64,000 bases of DNA. Source: Collinsella sp. WCA1-178-WT-3 (M1). Lineage in GTDB: Bacteria; Actinomycetota; Coriobacteriia; Coriobacteriales; Coriobacteriaceae. The notes under the pieces are model-generated. The model was given only the letters and a program-made list of their open reading frames with translations, was not told where the DNA came from and searched no databases. The stretch covers positions 310,001-374,000 of the forward strand of contig NZ_VUME01000001.1 of the NCBI RefSeq assembly GCF_009696325.1, given 5' to 3'. Below are positions 44,405 through 53,009 of the stretch, piece by piece (position 1 is the stretch's first letter; the number at the start of each line of letters is the position of its first letter). The translations under genes and the position numbers were made by a program.

Positions 44405-45484
44405 ATGACAGATTCCAAACAGGCTCCGCTCGACGCCGAAGCAGCCGCTAAGGCGGCGTTTGCCTCGGTTCAGGATCAGCCGTTCCCTAACGACATCTTT
44501 ACGGCTCCCGAGCTTCGTTGGGCTGTGATCGGCTGCGGCGTTATCGCCAACCAGATGGCCCAGTCTCTCGCCCTTGCCGGTCGCAAGCTTGCGGGCGTCG
44601 CCAACCGCACGCTGTCCAAGGCCCAGGCTTTTGCCGAGCAGTATGGCGTCGAGAAGGTGTACGAGACGGTTGAGGACCTCTACGCCGATCCCGACATCGA
44701 CGCCGTTTATATCACCACGCCGCATAACACGCATATCACCTACCTGCGCGCCGCTCTGGCAGCTGGCAAGCACGTGCTTTGCGAAAAGGCCATCACCCTC
44801 AACTCCGCCGAGCTCGACGAAGCGCGTGCCATTGCCGACGAGCATAACGTGGTCCTTATGGACGCCACCACGGTGCTCCACATGCCCTTGTATCGGGAGC
44901 TGCGTCGCCGCATGGATGCCGGCGAGTTTGGCCGCATGAACCTCGCTCAGCTCAACTTTGGCAGCTACAAGGAATACGGCGACCTGACCAACCGTTTCTA
45001 CAATCGCAACCTTGCTGGTGGTGCCATGCTCGATATTGGCGTGTATGCCCTGTCCGTCATGCGCCTCTTTATGGCAAGCCAGCCTGTTGAGGTCGTTTCG
45101 CTCGGCAACACCTGCGAGACCGGCGTTGACGTTGCGGGCGGCATCGTCTGCCGTAATGCCGAGCAGCAGCTGGGCGTGGTGAGCCTTACGCTCCACTCCA
45201 AGCAACCCAAGCGCTCGGTCATCAGCTTTGACAAGTGCTATATCGAGGTCAACGAGTATCCCCGCGCCGATCACGCGACCATCGTGTGGACTGCGGACGG
45301 GCACCGTGAGGAGGTCCACACCGGCACCGAGGCATACGCTCTGTGCTACGAGATGGCCGACCTGGAGAAGGCCGTTGCCGGCGATGATTCGAAGCGCGAG
45401 CTTCTGGATTACGCTTCTGATGTTATGGAGCTTATGACCAAGCTCCGCGCCGACTGGGGAGTCGTGTACCCCGAGGAGGAGTAA
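44405..45484 (+). CDS. Gfo/Idh/MocA family oxidoreductase
   Basis: This 359-residue NAD(P)-dependent enzyme probably oxidises or reduces a sugar or inositol-like substrate. The Rossmann motif LRWAVIGCGVIANQMAQ, the motif GKHVLCEKAITLNSAEL with the catalytic Lys in EKA, and GGAMLDIGVYALSV with conserved Asp are typical of the family. An N-terminal extension of about 35 residues precedes the Rossmann fold. ATG 44405 is six bases from AGGAGG; ATG 44402 is an alternative. It is followed by the DeoR-type regulator three bases later, so the two form an operon. Confidence 0.9.
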   Translation: MTDSKQAPLDAEAAAKAAFASVQDQPFPNDIFTAPELRWAVIGCGVIANQMAQSLALAGRKLAGVANRTLSKAQAFAEQYGVEKVYETVEDLYADPDIDAVYITTPHNTHITYLRAALAAGKHVLCEKAITLNSAELDEARAIADEHNVVLMDATTVLHMPLYRELRRRMDAGEFGRMNLAQLNFGSYKEYGDLTNRFYNRNLAGGAMLDIGVYALSVMRLFMASQPVEVVSLGNTCETGVDVAGGIVCRNAEQQLGVVSLTLHSKQPKRSVISFDKCYIEVNEYPRADHATIVWTADGHREEVHTGTEAYALCYEMADLEKAVAGDDSKRELLDYASDVMELMTKLRADWGVVYPEEE

Positions 45485-45487
45485 GCG

Positions 45488-46234
45488 ATGCTTGCGGAGG
45501 ATAGGCTCAACGCGATCGTGTCAATGGTCCAGCAGGCTGGCTCGGTTACTGTGCAAGAGCTTGCCGATACCCTGGGCGTAACGGCGTCTACCATTCGGCG
45601 CGACCTGCAGACGCTCGATCGAGCACACCGCATCGCCAAGGTCCACGGCGGAGCGACGAGTCTTGAGCGCGCACACGTGACGCGCGACCTAACGCTCAAT
45701 GAGCGCAGCGTCCTCCATAACGACGATAAGGAGCGTATCTGCGCCCGTGCGGCGGCGCTGGTGGAGCCCGAGAGCTTTGTGTACATCGATTCGGGCTCGA
45801 CGACGCTCAAGCTCATCGAGCATCTTCCACACCTTGAAGATGTCACCTATGTGACCGATTCCGTGCTCCATGCTCAGCACCTCGCTTTGCGCGGCATGCG
45901 TACCGTGGTACTGGGCGGCGAGCTCAAGCCCGAGACCGAAGCACTCGTTGGCCCCGATGCCTTGGCAACCTTAGACCGCTACAACTTCAACTGTGGCTTT
46001 TGGGGTTCTAATGGCATTGCCGCCGAGCAGGGCTTCACGGCGCCCGATATCGAGGAGGCGCAGGTTAAGCGCATCTCGATGCGCCATACGGCCAAACGCT
46101 TTGTAATCTCGGACGCCAGTAAATTTGGCATGGTGGCGCCCGTCAAGTTCGCAGATTTTCGCGACGCAACGATTATTACCGCGGGCGAGGTGCCCGCCAA
46201 GTACCGGGCAATGGACAACGTCATCACGGTCTAG
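45488..46234 (+). CDS. DeoR/GlpR-family transcriptional regulator
   Basis: This 248-residue repressor-type protein has an N-terminal winged helix (VQELADTLGVTASTIRRDLQ) and a DeoR C-terminal sensor domain (ERICARAAALVEPESFVYID, GSTTLKLIEHL, DASKFG) that usually binds a phosphorylated sugar. ATG 45488 has GGAGGAG upstream. It is co-transcribed with the oxidoreductase gene and probably controls it from the CGCAAATA-rich region, which is inference. Confidence 0.9.
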   Translation: MLAEDRLNAIVSMVQQAGSVTVQELADTLGVTASTIRRDLQTLDRAHRIAKVHGGATSLERAHVTRDLTLNERSVLHNDDKERICARAAALVEPESFVYIDSGSTTLKLIEHLPHLEDVTYVTDSVLHAQHLALRGMRTVVLGGELKPETEALVGPDALATLDRYNFNCGFWGSNGIAAEQGFTAPDIEEAQVKRISMRHTAKRFVISDASKFGMVAPVKFADFRDATIITAGEVPAKYRAMDNVITV

Positions 46235-46326
46235 CAAGCAGGAGCAGGCCAAGGCCAAAACCATCACAAAGGTGCCTGTCCCCATTGTGGTGGTTAGTAA
46301 CGAAAACCGAGTAGTTTTCTCAATAG

Positions 46327-46366
46327 AAAAGCGGCAACGTCCATCACAGGCGTTGCCGCTTTCGTT
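46327..46366 (+). terminator. Terminator after the deoR-type gene
   Basis: AAAGCGGCAACG pairs with CGTTGCCGCTTT, followed by CGTTATC. The T-tail is short. Confidence 0.6.
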
Positions 46367-46382
46367 ATCCGCCGGTTTGTCT

Positions 46383-46596
46383 AAGTCTGTAACAACTGGA
46401 CCGTTAAAAGTGGGTTAGATGTTACAGATTGAGATACTTCCGAACCGCGCCATCCCTTTGTCTCAATCTGTAACATCTGGGATCGATTTTGCCGAGTTAT
46501 TGTTACAGATCGAGATTTTCCCTTGAGGGGGATTTGAGTGTCTCGATCTGTAACAGATAGACCGGAAAATGGGTTCTAACTGTTACAGATCGAGAT
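46383..46596. repeat. Three tandem hairpins of the TGTTACAGATCGAGA family
   Basis: Three units each begin with (TCTCRA)TCTGTAACA and end with TGTTACAGATYGAGA, separated by about 25-30 unconserved bases: near 46385-46435, 46460-46515 and 46540-46596. No gene lies in the block. Confidence 0.85.
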
Positions 46597-46685
46597 GTTT
46601 TGGGGCCGCGGCTGAGCCATCGTGGCGGCTTTACGTTTGCCCAGATAAAACCTGCCAAAATAAACCTGTCCCTTTTTGGCAGGTT

Positions 46686-47345
46686 TTAGGGCTCCCAGGG
46701 GCAGGGGGCTTCGATGTGGATGCGCTCGCCGGTTACGGGATGGGTAAAGGATACGCTGTGGGCGTGGAGCATGAGGCCACAGGGGCGCGGCGTTCCGTAC
46801 AGGTCGTCGCCAACCAGGGGATGGCGCTCGCTTGCCAGGTGCACGCGGATCTGGTGTTTGCGGCCCGTGAGCAGCTCAACATCGATATACGAACGGGCGG
46901 GCAGGCCTCGGCGGCTCTTAAGGCGCTTGAGCACCTTGACGCGCGTCTGCGACGGCTTGCCGCTGGCGCCGACGCGCATCTTGCGGCTATCGTGGCGGTC
47001 GCGGGCGATGGGCTTGTCGATGAGTTTTTCGTTCCAATCGATCTTGCCCTCGGCGAGCGCCAGATAGTGCTTTTCGAAGGCGTGGTCGATGACCATCTGG
47101 TCAAAGGCGGGCTGCGTCTGCTTGTCGAGCGAGAACAACACCACGCCGGTAGTGTCGCGGTCCAAGCGGTTGAGCGGCTGCATGTCGGTCGCGGCAAAGC
47201 CGTCGCCCATCGCCAGCAAAAGGTCGCTGGCATAGTCGGTAAGCGTGCGCTCGCCGGTGCCGTCGCCGTGGACGATCATGCCGGCGGGCTTATCGATGGC
47301 CATGAGCCAGGCGTCGCAGTAGAGGACTTGAGGTTCTTCGTTCAC
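46686..47345 (-). CDS. RluA-family pseudouridine synthase
   Basis: This 219-residue enzyme converts specific uridines in rRNA or tRNA to pseudouridine. The catalytic motif is NRLDRDTTGVVLFS, where Asp is the nucleophile and N replaces the common H. IAIDKPAGMIVHGDG-like and GRKHQIRVHLASERHPLVGD segments are typical. No S4 domain precedes it, so it resembles the short RluA/TruC type. A GTG start at 47345 has AAAGG upstream. It lies 15 bases after the U32 gene stop and is co-transcribed with it; both would modify RNA. Confidence 0.9.
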   Translation of the reverse strand: MNEEPQVLYCDAWLMAIDKPAGMIVHGDGTGERTLTDYASDLLLAMGDGFAATDMQPLNRLDRDTTGVVLFSLDKQTQPAFDQMVIDHAFEKHYLALAEGKIDWNEKLIDKPIARDRHDSRKMRVGASGKPSQTRVKVLKRLKSRRGLPARSYIDVELLTGRKHQIRVHLASERHPLVGDDLYGTPRPCGLMLHAHSVSFTHPVTGERIHIEAPCPWEP

Positions 47346-47360
47346 GTGTAAGCCTTTCGG

Positions 47361-49856
47361 TTAGCTAATTCCCACAAACATGCAGCCCGAAGTGGCGCCG
47401 CGCAGGCGGGCGGCGGGCTTACGGCCGGCCTGCGCGGCCTCGACGGCGCGACGGACGCGTGCGACGGCGCGGCCAATCTCATCGGCCTCGAGCAGGGTTC
47501 CGTCGACCATGAGACGGCGCACGCCGGCGTCGAGCAGCTGTGGAACCTGCGGTGTGAGGTCGATGGGGTAGGCGTCGTACAGGCGCGAGCGGCCGTGGAT
47601 GTCGGTACGCACCGGCATGACCTTGCCGTCGATATTCTTGAGCGACAGCTTGCGGGCGCGCAGGCGGCAGTGGGCACAATCGTGGATGCAGCCATTGGCC
47701 ACCTGCAGGATGCAGTGCTCGCTCGTCATAACGCGCGGGCGGCCGAAAACGGTGATGCCCAGGGCCGCGGGCGCGGAGGTACCAAGCGAGATAATCTCGT
47801 CGAGCGTGATCTCGGGCGAGAGCCAAAACGCCCCGGCTCCGCGCTCGGCGAGTGCCTCCATGCAAGGCGTGTTGTGCACGGGCAGGCAAGAGCGAATCTC
47901 GGCCGTGGCACCAACCTGGGCGGCCAGGGCAAGCTCAGAGATGTTGCCAATAGCGATCGTGGCACCGGCAACGACCCACGGGTCGACGCGCGCGTGGTCG
48001 ACGGCGCGGCAGACCTCATCGAGCACGGGAACAATACCCTGCTCAAACGCATCGGCGGGGGAGAGCTCGGCCGCATCGAGCGCGTCGGTGGTCATGTAGA
48101 TGCGCGCGGCTCCCTCCGCGCGCGCGGCCTCGGCGGCGTCGAGCGAGGTGACGGTGGCGCAGATCTGCGGCTCATCGCGGTAGTGCTCGGGCGCGGGGCG
48201 GGAATCACTGGTGACAATCGCCGGCAGCTCGAGCGTGTGGGCGCGCTCCTCGTAAGGCGCCAGAACGGCCTCCTCGAGCGCCTTGCAAGCGGCGGCGCGC
48301 ACCTTGTGCACAGCGGAGAAGCCCATGCCACAGCCCTCATCGAGCGCCACGTCAAAGCTCGCGGCCTCAAAGGGCGAGGAGCCCATGCGGCCCACATGCT
48401 CCACCAGATCGGATACCTCGACGGCGCGGGTCTTGGCGGCCTCGACGGTAAAGCCGGTGGCGGTGGCGGTGAGCGTGGGGTCGTCGCAGCAGGTGAGCGT
48501 GACGGTAAACGGCTCGCCCAGACGCGCCGCGACGGACACGTCTACGGCGCGGCGGCGTAGCACGTCGCGCTTGAGCGCGGCGCCGGCAGCGTCAATGGCG
48601 CGCTGACTGCGAATCACACGCACGCGGCAGCCCTCGGGCATACTACGGGGCACGCGGCACTCGATGATGTCGCCGGCGGCGGCATCATCGGCGGCGATGG
48701 TAGTCAGGAACTGGTCGAACTCATCGTCGTGACGAAGCTCCAACAGGTCGCCCTTGCCCACGGGCTCAAACAGCTCAATGCGGGCGATGGCGGCGCGGCG
48801 ACGACGGTCGTCGGGTTTGAGCCCGCGCACGTCGCGGTTGGCCATACGGCTGCCCAGCACCGTGCCCACGATCTGGCCGCGGTTGTTGGAGCGCTCGTAG
48901 CTCATCATCTCGTCGCCCGAGGTGCCGTCCTGATAGGCGTGCGTAAAGTCGCGGTTAAAGCAGCGCTTGAGTTGGCGCTGGCGAGCGGCGTCCTCGTCCT
49001 TATCTACGACGGCCCCGGCCAGCATGTCATCGATCTGATGACGATACACATCGACGATGGAGTACACGTAATCGGGCGCCTTCATGCGGCCCTCGAGCTT
49101 GAGCGATGCGGCGCCGGCGTCATACAGGCGGCGAACAAGCTGCGACGTGTTGGTGTCGCGCGGGCATAGCGCGCGCTCGCGACCGGTAGGGGAGAGCGTG
49201 CGGCCGTTCTCGTCGATCAGCTCGTAGGGCAGACGGCAGGGCTGAGCGCACATGCCGCGGTTGGCCGAGCGGCCCGCCATGGCAAAGCTCGAGAGCAGGC
49301 ACAGGCCCGAGTAGCAAAAGCAGATGGCGCCGTGGCTAAAGACCTCCAGGTCAACGTCGGGCGCGGCGTCGTGGATGGCGGCGATCTCGTCGATGGAAAG
49401 CTCGCGCGAGAGGGTCACGCGGTCGGCGCCCTGCTCGCGGCACCAGATGGTTCCACGGTCATCGTGGATGTTCGCCTGGGTCGAGATATGGGTCTCGATG
49501 CCGGGCATGGTGCGCTTGACCTCAAAGAACAGGCCCCAGTCCTGGATGATAAAGGCGTCAGCGCCCAGCGTGGAGCAACGGTGGATGAGCTGCAGCGCAT
49601 CGCTCATCTCGGACTGCTTGATGACGATGTTGACCGTGACGTAGACGCGCGAGCCGGCCAGGTGCGCGGCGCGGCAGGCCTGTTCAAAGGCCTCATCGGT
49701 AAAGTTGGTGGCCTTGCGGCGGGCGTTGAAGCTGCCCATGCCGCAGTAGATGGCGTCTGCCCCGGCGGCGAGCGCGGCGGCAAAGGGCTCCGGGCCTCCG
49801 GCGGGGGCCAGAAGCTCGGGCCTGCGGTTGGTGGTTCGGCTGGCGGTTGCGGTCAT
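47361..49856 (-). CDS. U32 family protein, probable RNA hydroxylation factor
   Basis: This 831-residue protein begins ELLAPAGGPEPFAAALAAGA and carries the U32 signature EVFSHGAICFCYSGLCLLSS followed by GRSANRGMCAQPCRLPYEL, whose cysteines may bind an iron-sulfur cluster. The length suggests an added DUF3656-type domain as in RlhA. U32 proteins were named peptidases, but RlhA and TrhP hydroxylate rRNA and tRNA, which is the likelier role here. A second Cys cluster (CILQVANGCIHDCAHCRLRA) is near the C-terminus. ATG 49856 has AAAGGCAGG upstream. It is followed by the pseudouridine synthase gene. Confidence 0.88.
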   Translation of the reverse strand: MTATASRTTNRRPELLAPAGGPEPFAAALAAGADAIYCGMGSFNARRKATNFTDEAFEQACRAAHLAGSRVYVTVNIVIKQSEMSDALQLIHRCSTLGADAFIIQDWGLFFEVKRTMPGIETHISTQANIHDDRGTIWCREQGADRVTLSRELSIDEIAAIHDAAPDVDLEVFSHGAICFCYSGLCLLSSFAMAGRSANRGMCAQPCRLPYELIDENGRTLSPTGRERALCPRDTNTSQLVRRLYDAGAASLKLEGRMKAPDYVYSIVDVYRHQIDDMLAGAVVDKDEDAARQRQLKRCFNRDFTHAYQDGTSGDEMMSYERSNNRGQIVGTVLGSRMANRDVRGLKPDDRRRRAAIARIELFEPVGKGDLLELRHDDEFDQFLTTIAADDAAAGDIIECRVPRSMPEGCRVRVIRSQRAIDAAGAALKRDVLRRRAVDVSVAARLGEPFTVTLTCCDDPTLTATATGFTVEAAKTRAVEVSDLVEHVGRMGSSPFEAASFDVALDEGCGMGFSAVHKVRAAACKALEEAVLAPYEERAHTLELPAIVTSDSRPAPEHYRDEPQICATVTSLDAAEAARAEGAARIYMTTDALDAAELSPADAFEQGIVPVLDEVCRAVDHARVDPWVVAGATIAIGNISELALAAQVGATAEIRSCLPVHNTPCMEALAERGAGAFWLSPEITLDEIISLGTSAPAALGITVFGRPRVMTSEHCILQVANGCIHDCAHCRLRARKLSLKNIDGKVMPVRTDIHGRSRLYDAYPIDLTPQVPQLLDAGVRRLMVDGTLLEADEIGRAVARVRRAVEAAQAGRKPAARLRGATSGCMFVGIS

Positions 49857-50155
49857 ATCCTGCCTTTCAAAATGCTCAGATATTCAAAAGTATAGTGGCG
49901 CCGTCGCGATGGGCGATGCCCGCAGCCTAAGCAGGACAAAGTCTTCAGCAGCCTGGGCTGGCTGACCCCGTGGAGAACCGTTCAGCGGTTCGGGGAAACC
50001 GTTGGGCGATAAAATATTATTGCAATCTGATAATAATCTTGCATCGGGCAAAATCATCCCCTACTATCCCAATCAAGCGCGGTGTTCAGACCGAACTGTG
50101 CCTCCCGGTGCGAACGCCGCGCTCACGCTCTCTATTTGATCGTAAGGAGAAAAAC
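49857..50155. other. Gap between the divergent U32 and ridA genes
   Basis: This 299-base interval includes an A/T-rich stretch near 50010-50045 (ATAAAATATTATTGCAATC). It should hold promoters for both directions, but I could not fix clear -35/-10 pairs. No gene or repeat was seen. Confidence 0.4.
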
Positions 50156-50533
50156 ATGAGCAAGACCGTCGTGTCTTCCGATAACGCGCCCGCAGCCATC
50201 GGCCCGTATTCTCCCGGTATCCAGTCCGGCAACATGGTGTTCCTGTCCGGCCAGCTGGGCATCGATCCCGCGACCGGCAAGCTGCCCGAGGGCATCGAGG
50301 CCCAGGCCAAGCAGTCCCTCGCCAACGTCGAAGCCCTGCTGACCGCTGCCGGCGCTACGTTTGCCGATGTCGTCAAGACCACGGTCTACCTGGCCGACAT
50401 CGCCGACTTTGCCGCCGTGAACGAGATTTATGCCTCCAAGTTTGAGGCCCCGTTCCCCGCGCGCAGCGCTTTCCAGGTTGCCGCTCTTCCGGCTGGCGGT
50501 CTGGTCGAGATCGAGGTCGTCGCCGCTCTCTAA
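50156..50533 (+). CDS. ridA: RidA family deaminase
   Basis: This 125-residue cytoplasmic protein hydrolyses reactive enamine/imine intermediates released by PLP enzymes. IGPYSPGIQSGNMVFLSGQL, the Arg in ARSAFQVAALP and LVEIEVVAAL are family landmarks; the conserved Arg is the catalytic contact for the carboxylate. ATG 50156 has AAGGAG upstream. It ends at a terminator and faces a YheO/DauR-type regulator across a palindrome. Confidence 0.95.
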   Translation: MSKTVVSSDNAPAAIGPYSPGIQSGNMVFLSGQLGIDPATGKLPEGIEAQAKQSLANVEALLTAAGATFADVVKTTVYLADIADFAAVNEIYASKFEAPFPARSAFQVAALPAGGLVEIEVVAAL

Positions 50534-50562
50534 GGCGTTGGCAACAACTAAACATGACATGC

Positions 50563-50603
50563 AAAAAGACCCTGCAGCGCGTGTGAACTGCAGGGTCTTT
50601 TGT
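50563..50603 (+). terminator. Terminator after ridA
   Basis: AAAAGACCCTGCAG pairs with CTGCAGGGTCTTTT. The perfect stem also reads as a terminator on the minus strand. Confidence 0.88.
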
Positions 50604-50633
50604 CACGTGACGGATCGCTTGCGGAGCCACCAA

Positions 50634-50760
50634 GGGCAGTCTTTTTGGGACGGGGCCATTTTAGCTACCCCTATATGCAGGATTGATTTTACTTGCGGCT
50701 CATTGAAATCGTGGGCAGAGGGAGGGTAGCTAAAATAGCCCCGTCCCAAAAAGACTGCCC
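50634..50760. repeat. Long inverted repeat with GGGACGGGGC motif
   Basis: GGGCAGTCTTTTTGGGACGG and onward to TTTTAGCTACCC pairs with a right arm ending CCGTCCCAAAAAGACTGCCC; each arm is about 37 bases with one or two mismatches. The 50-base loop has no feature. The words GGGACGGGGC and TTTTAGCTACC also occur at 9329. Confidence 0.9.
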
Positions 50761-50777
50761 GCGCCCCATTTTGCTCG

Positions 50778-51434
50778 TTAGCCTTCCTTGCGAACTTTTT
50801 GCAGGTAGCGGTAGACGCTGGGCTCCGAGATGCCCAGCGCGGTGGCAGCGCAGGCAACAGCGCCCTTGAGCATAAATACGCCGTTGCCGTTAAGGTGGCG
50901 AATAACGTCCACGCGATCGGCCTGCCCAAGTGAGGCGACATCCTGGCCGCGGCTTTCGAGCAACTCGGAAATGCTGCGGTCGATGAGCTCCTGCGTGGAC
51001 TCCGAAAGGCTTTCGATCTCGATGGGGGAGGGCTCCGTGCGGACCGGCGCGGCGTCGAAGCAGGCCATGAGCTGCTGAGCCATGGCGTTGATGGAGCGTA
51101 CCGTGGAAAGATCGGTGTTGACGCAGAGCATGCCGACGATCTCGTTATCCTCGCGAATAAAGTACGTTGCGGATTCCAACGTCTTGCCACCGGCACCGCG
51201 CCCCTCGTAGCCCGTAATAAACGGCAGGTCGCGATACTTGGGATCGTGCATGATCTTGAGTGCCAGATCGGTGGCGGGACCGCCGACCTTGCGGCCGCTC
51301 ACGATGCCGTTGCGGATATCGACGATGGCGTGGTCGGGATCCGAGAAATCGTGCAGCACGATTTCGCTGTTTTTGCCGAGTATCTGCTCCAGGAAATCGA
51401 CCATCGGCAAAAAGCGACGTACAGTCTCGTTCAC
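50778..51434 (-). CDS. YheO/DauR-type PAS-HTH regulator
   Basis: This 218-residue protein has an N-terminal YheO-like PAS domain (SEIVLHDFSDPDHAIVDIRN, KTLESATYFIREDNEIVGML) and a C-terminal DauR-like helix-turn-helix (AATALGISEPSVYRYLQKVR). Family members often regulate amino-acid or nucleobase catabolism. GTG 51434 has AAGGAG six bases upstream; the in-frame TTG at 51440 overlaps that site. It is divergent from a damaged NCS2 permease and convergent with ridA, a setting that suggests control of those genes. Confidence 0.85.
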   Translation of the reverse strand: MNETVRRFLPMVDFLEQILGKNSEIVLHDFSDPDHAIVDIRNGIVSGRKVGGPATDLALKIMHDPKYRDLPFITGYEGRGAGGKTLESATYFIREDNEIVGMLCVNTDLSTVRSINAMAQQLMACFDAAPVRTEPSPIEIESLSESTQELIDRSISELLESRGQDVASLGQADRVDVIRHLNGNGVFMLKGAVACAATALGISEPSVYRYLQKVRKEG

Positions 51435-51669
51435 GGGCAACTCCTTTGGATGAAATCGGAAGTTTCATAACAATTTTTTCTCATGGTAACACGGTGTCTA
51501 TTGACTCGTATATTCGCAGGTACATTGCGTAATACAGACGAACGGTAGGATTTTGGCGGTAAGCGGTCGACCAAAAGAAAAGTTAGATGTTATTTTGACC
51601 AGACACTTTCCTGACCTGCGGAAATGCGTTGTCTAAGCTGAAAAATAGTCTGATAACAAAAAATTATTA

Positions 51670-52269
51670 TTGAGAATGAGAAAGAGCACCGACATCATTC
51701 AGGTGGCGCTCATTCTTTCGGCAATCGACACGGCCCTTCAGGCCTTCGCTCCCTTCCGCCGCATCGGCGGCGGCCTGCTGGGCGGTCTTCCCACCAGCGC
51801 CCTTGGCCAGAACGTGGGCATCATCTGCTCCAATAAGGTCGTCAACAAGTGGGTCTTTGTGATCATCGCGTCCGTCTTTGCCATCGCCGGTCTGTTCCCG
51901 CAGCTTTCTGCCGTGCTCTCCGCCATCCCGCAGCCTGTCATCGGCGGAGCGACCGTCGGCGTCTTTGGCACCATCACCATGAACGGTGTGCGCATGTTCA
52001 CCCGCGAGGGCCTTACGCAGCGCACCACCACCATCGTCGGTACCTCCGTCGTCTTTGGCCTGGGTATCTGGATGGCCAGCGGTTGCCTTGCCGGCGAGGG
52101 CATGCCCACCTGGGTGTCCACCGTCATCGGCTCCAATGCCGTAACCCCCACCGCCATCATGGCCATTGTCCTTAACCTGATCCTTCCGCAGACGCCGGTC
52201 GTGGCTCAGCACATCGATGCTGCCAAGGACGCTGCCGTGGATCTGGTCTTGCCCGAGAGCAAGAAGTAA
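51670..52269 (+). pseudogene. NCS2 uracil/xanthine permease, internally deleted
   Basis: Two parts of a nucleobase:cation symporter are joined. The start (STDIIQVALILSAIDTALQ) resembles an early membrane helix, and directly after it comes GGGLLGGLPTSALGQNVGII, which belongs in the second half of NCS2 proteins; the normal C-terminal half follows to IMAIVLNLILPQTP. About 200 residues are missing in the middle, as well as the N-terminus. The 199 residues cannot make the full transporter fold. The open frame suggests a fairly recent in-frame deletion. The start codon and ribosome-binding site are poor. Confidence 0.75.
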
Positions 52270-52352
52270 CCAATTTGGTGCTATTCGTCGGCGGACGCAT
52301 CGCCTCGTCCGCCGATGTCATGCGGCGCCAAGCCGCACTTCAAAGGGTTTGT

Positions 52353-52536
52353 CCCGTGGGTAAAATAAGGCTGACGGAAGCCCAAGCGGTGAAGAGTTGG
52401 GCAGCGCCGTTGCTCAGTTTAAGGGGTCAATGCCTTAACGGCGTCGACCCCTCTTTTTATGCTTCGAACACTGTTTGAGTGCCTCGGAAAGTCCGACAAG
52501 CGCCGTGAGGAGCGAGATCAGAGCGGTCAGGAGCTT
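52353..52536 (+). repeat. Duplicated mini-unit, copy 1
   Basis: This segment matches 52834-53009 in the same orientation (roughly three quarters identical, one 8-base length difference). It contains a -10-like TAAAAT, a hairpin with GCCCAAGC and GTTGGGC, a terminator and a short open reading frame. Confidence 0.75.
52421..52458 (+). terminator. Terminator or attenuator in mini-unit copy 1
   Basis: AGGGGTC pairs with GACCCCT, followed by CTTTTT. It ends directly at the ATG of the small reading frame. In copy 2 the matching hairpin is degenerate. Confidence 0.6.
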
Positions 52537-52629
52537 CCGGAACGGTCCATGTGCGGTGGTGTACCGCCCCTTTTGCGTGCGCCGCTTGTCGAATTACGTT
52601 ATAGCTGGCTATATTATAGGAAGGTATAA
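52459..52629 (+). CDS. Small protein of unknown function, copy 1
   Basis: This 56-codon frame begins MLRTLFECLGKSDKRREERD. Its first 26 codons align with the frame at 52932, and most of their base differences fall at third codon positions and are silent, which argues for translation. After residue 26 the sequence is unrelated to the other copy and runs into the perfect palindrome. There is no good ribosome-binding site; the transcription terminator just upstream is a further warning. It is highly charged, with no membrane segment. Confidence 0.35.
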   Translation: MLRTLFECLGKSDKRREERDQSGQELPERSMCGGVPPLLRAPLVELRYSWLYYRKV

Positions 52630-52649
52630 TATAGCCAGCTATAACGTAA
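52594..52649. repeat. Perfect 25-bp inverted repeat with 6-base loop
   Basis: The left arm runs 52594-52618 (TTACGTTATAGCTGGC...) and the right arm 52625-52649, with loop GGAAGG. All 25 pairs match. It is A/T-rich and contains TATAAT on both strands. No copy was seen elsewhere in the window. Confidence 0.95.
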
Positions 52650-52818
52650 AGGAAGCTGAGGGTCCGTCCTGTGTTGTTGGTGACGGGGCTTTGCCCGATC
52701 GCGCGGTCTTTAGCATTTGCGGTTGAGTGCTCCGTGGATGTTGAGTGGTGGCTGGAGTAGAGCGACGAGTTGAGCGAACGCAGGAGCGGGCGCCGAGGCC
52801 TCGTTACCGAAAATCCAT

Positions 52819-52847
52819 TTGTTAAACCAAGCGCCCGTGGGTAGAAT
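52819..52847 (+). promoter_or_regulatory. Predicted promoter of mini-unit copy 2
   Basis: TTGTTA and TAGAAT are separated by 17 bases. Transcription would give an RNA of about 215 bases ending at the terminator at 53022. Confidence 0.55.
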
Positions 52848-53009
52848 AAAGTTGACGGCAGCCCAAGGGTGATAGCTGGGCAGCGCCGTTGCTTGGTCAA
52901 GAGGTCAGTGCCTTAATGGCAGCGACTTGTTATGCTTCGAATGCTGCTTGAGTGCCTCGGAAAGTTCGATAAGCGCCGTGAAGAGCGAGACCAAAGCAAC
53001 CAAGAGCTC
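52834..53009 (+). repeat. Duplicated mini-unit, copy 2
   Basis: This is the second copy of the segment at 52353. It has the better promoter and a terminator after the small reading frame, so this copy is the more likely to be active. Confidence 0.75.

Noticed and set aside
46383-46596. The regularly spaced repeats considered as a CRISPR array
   Set aside because: Units alternate in orientation as hairpins, only three are present, they vary in sequence, and no cas gene is nearby.
52457-52900. A 147-codon minus-strand frame over the mini-units and palindrome
   Set aside because: It runs through the palindrome and both terminators, and the pattern of silent changes supports the plus strand instead.
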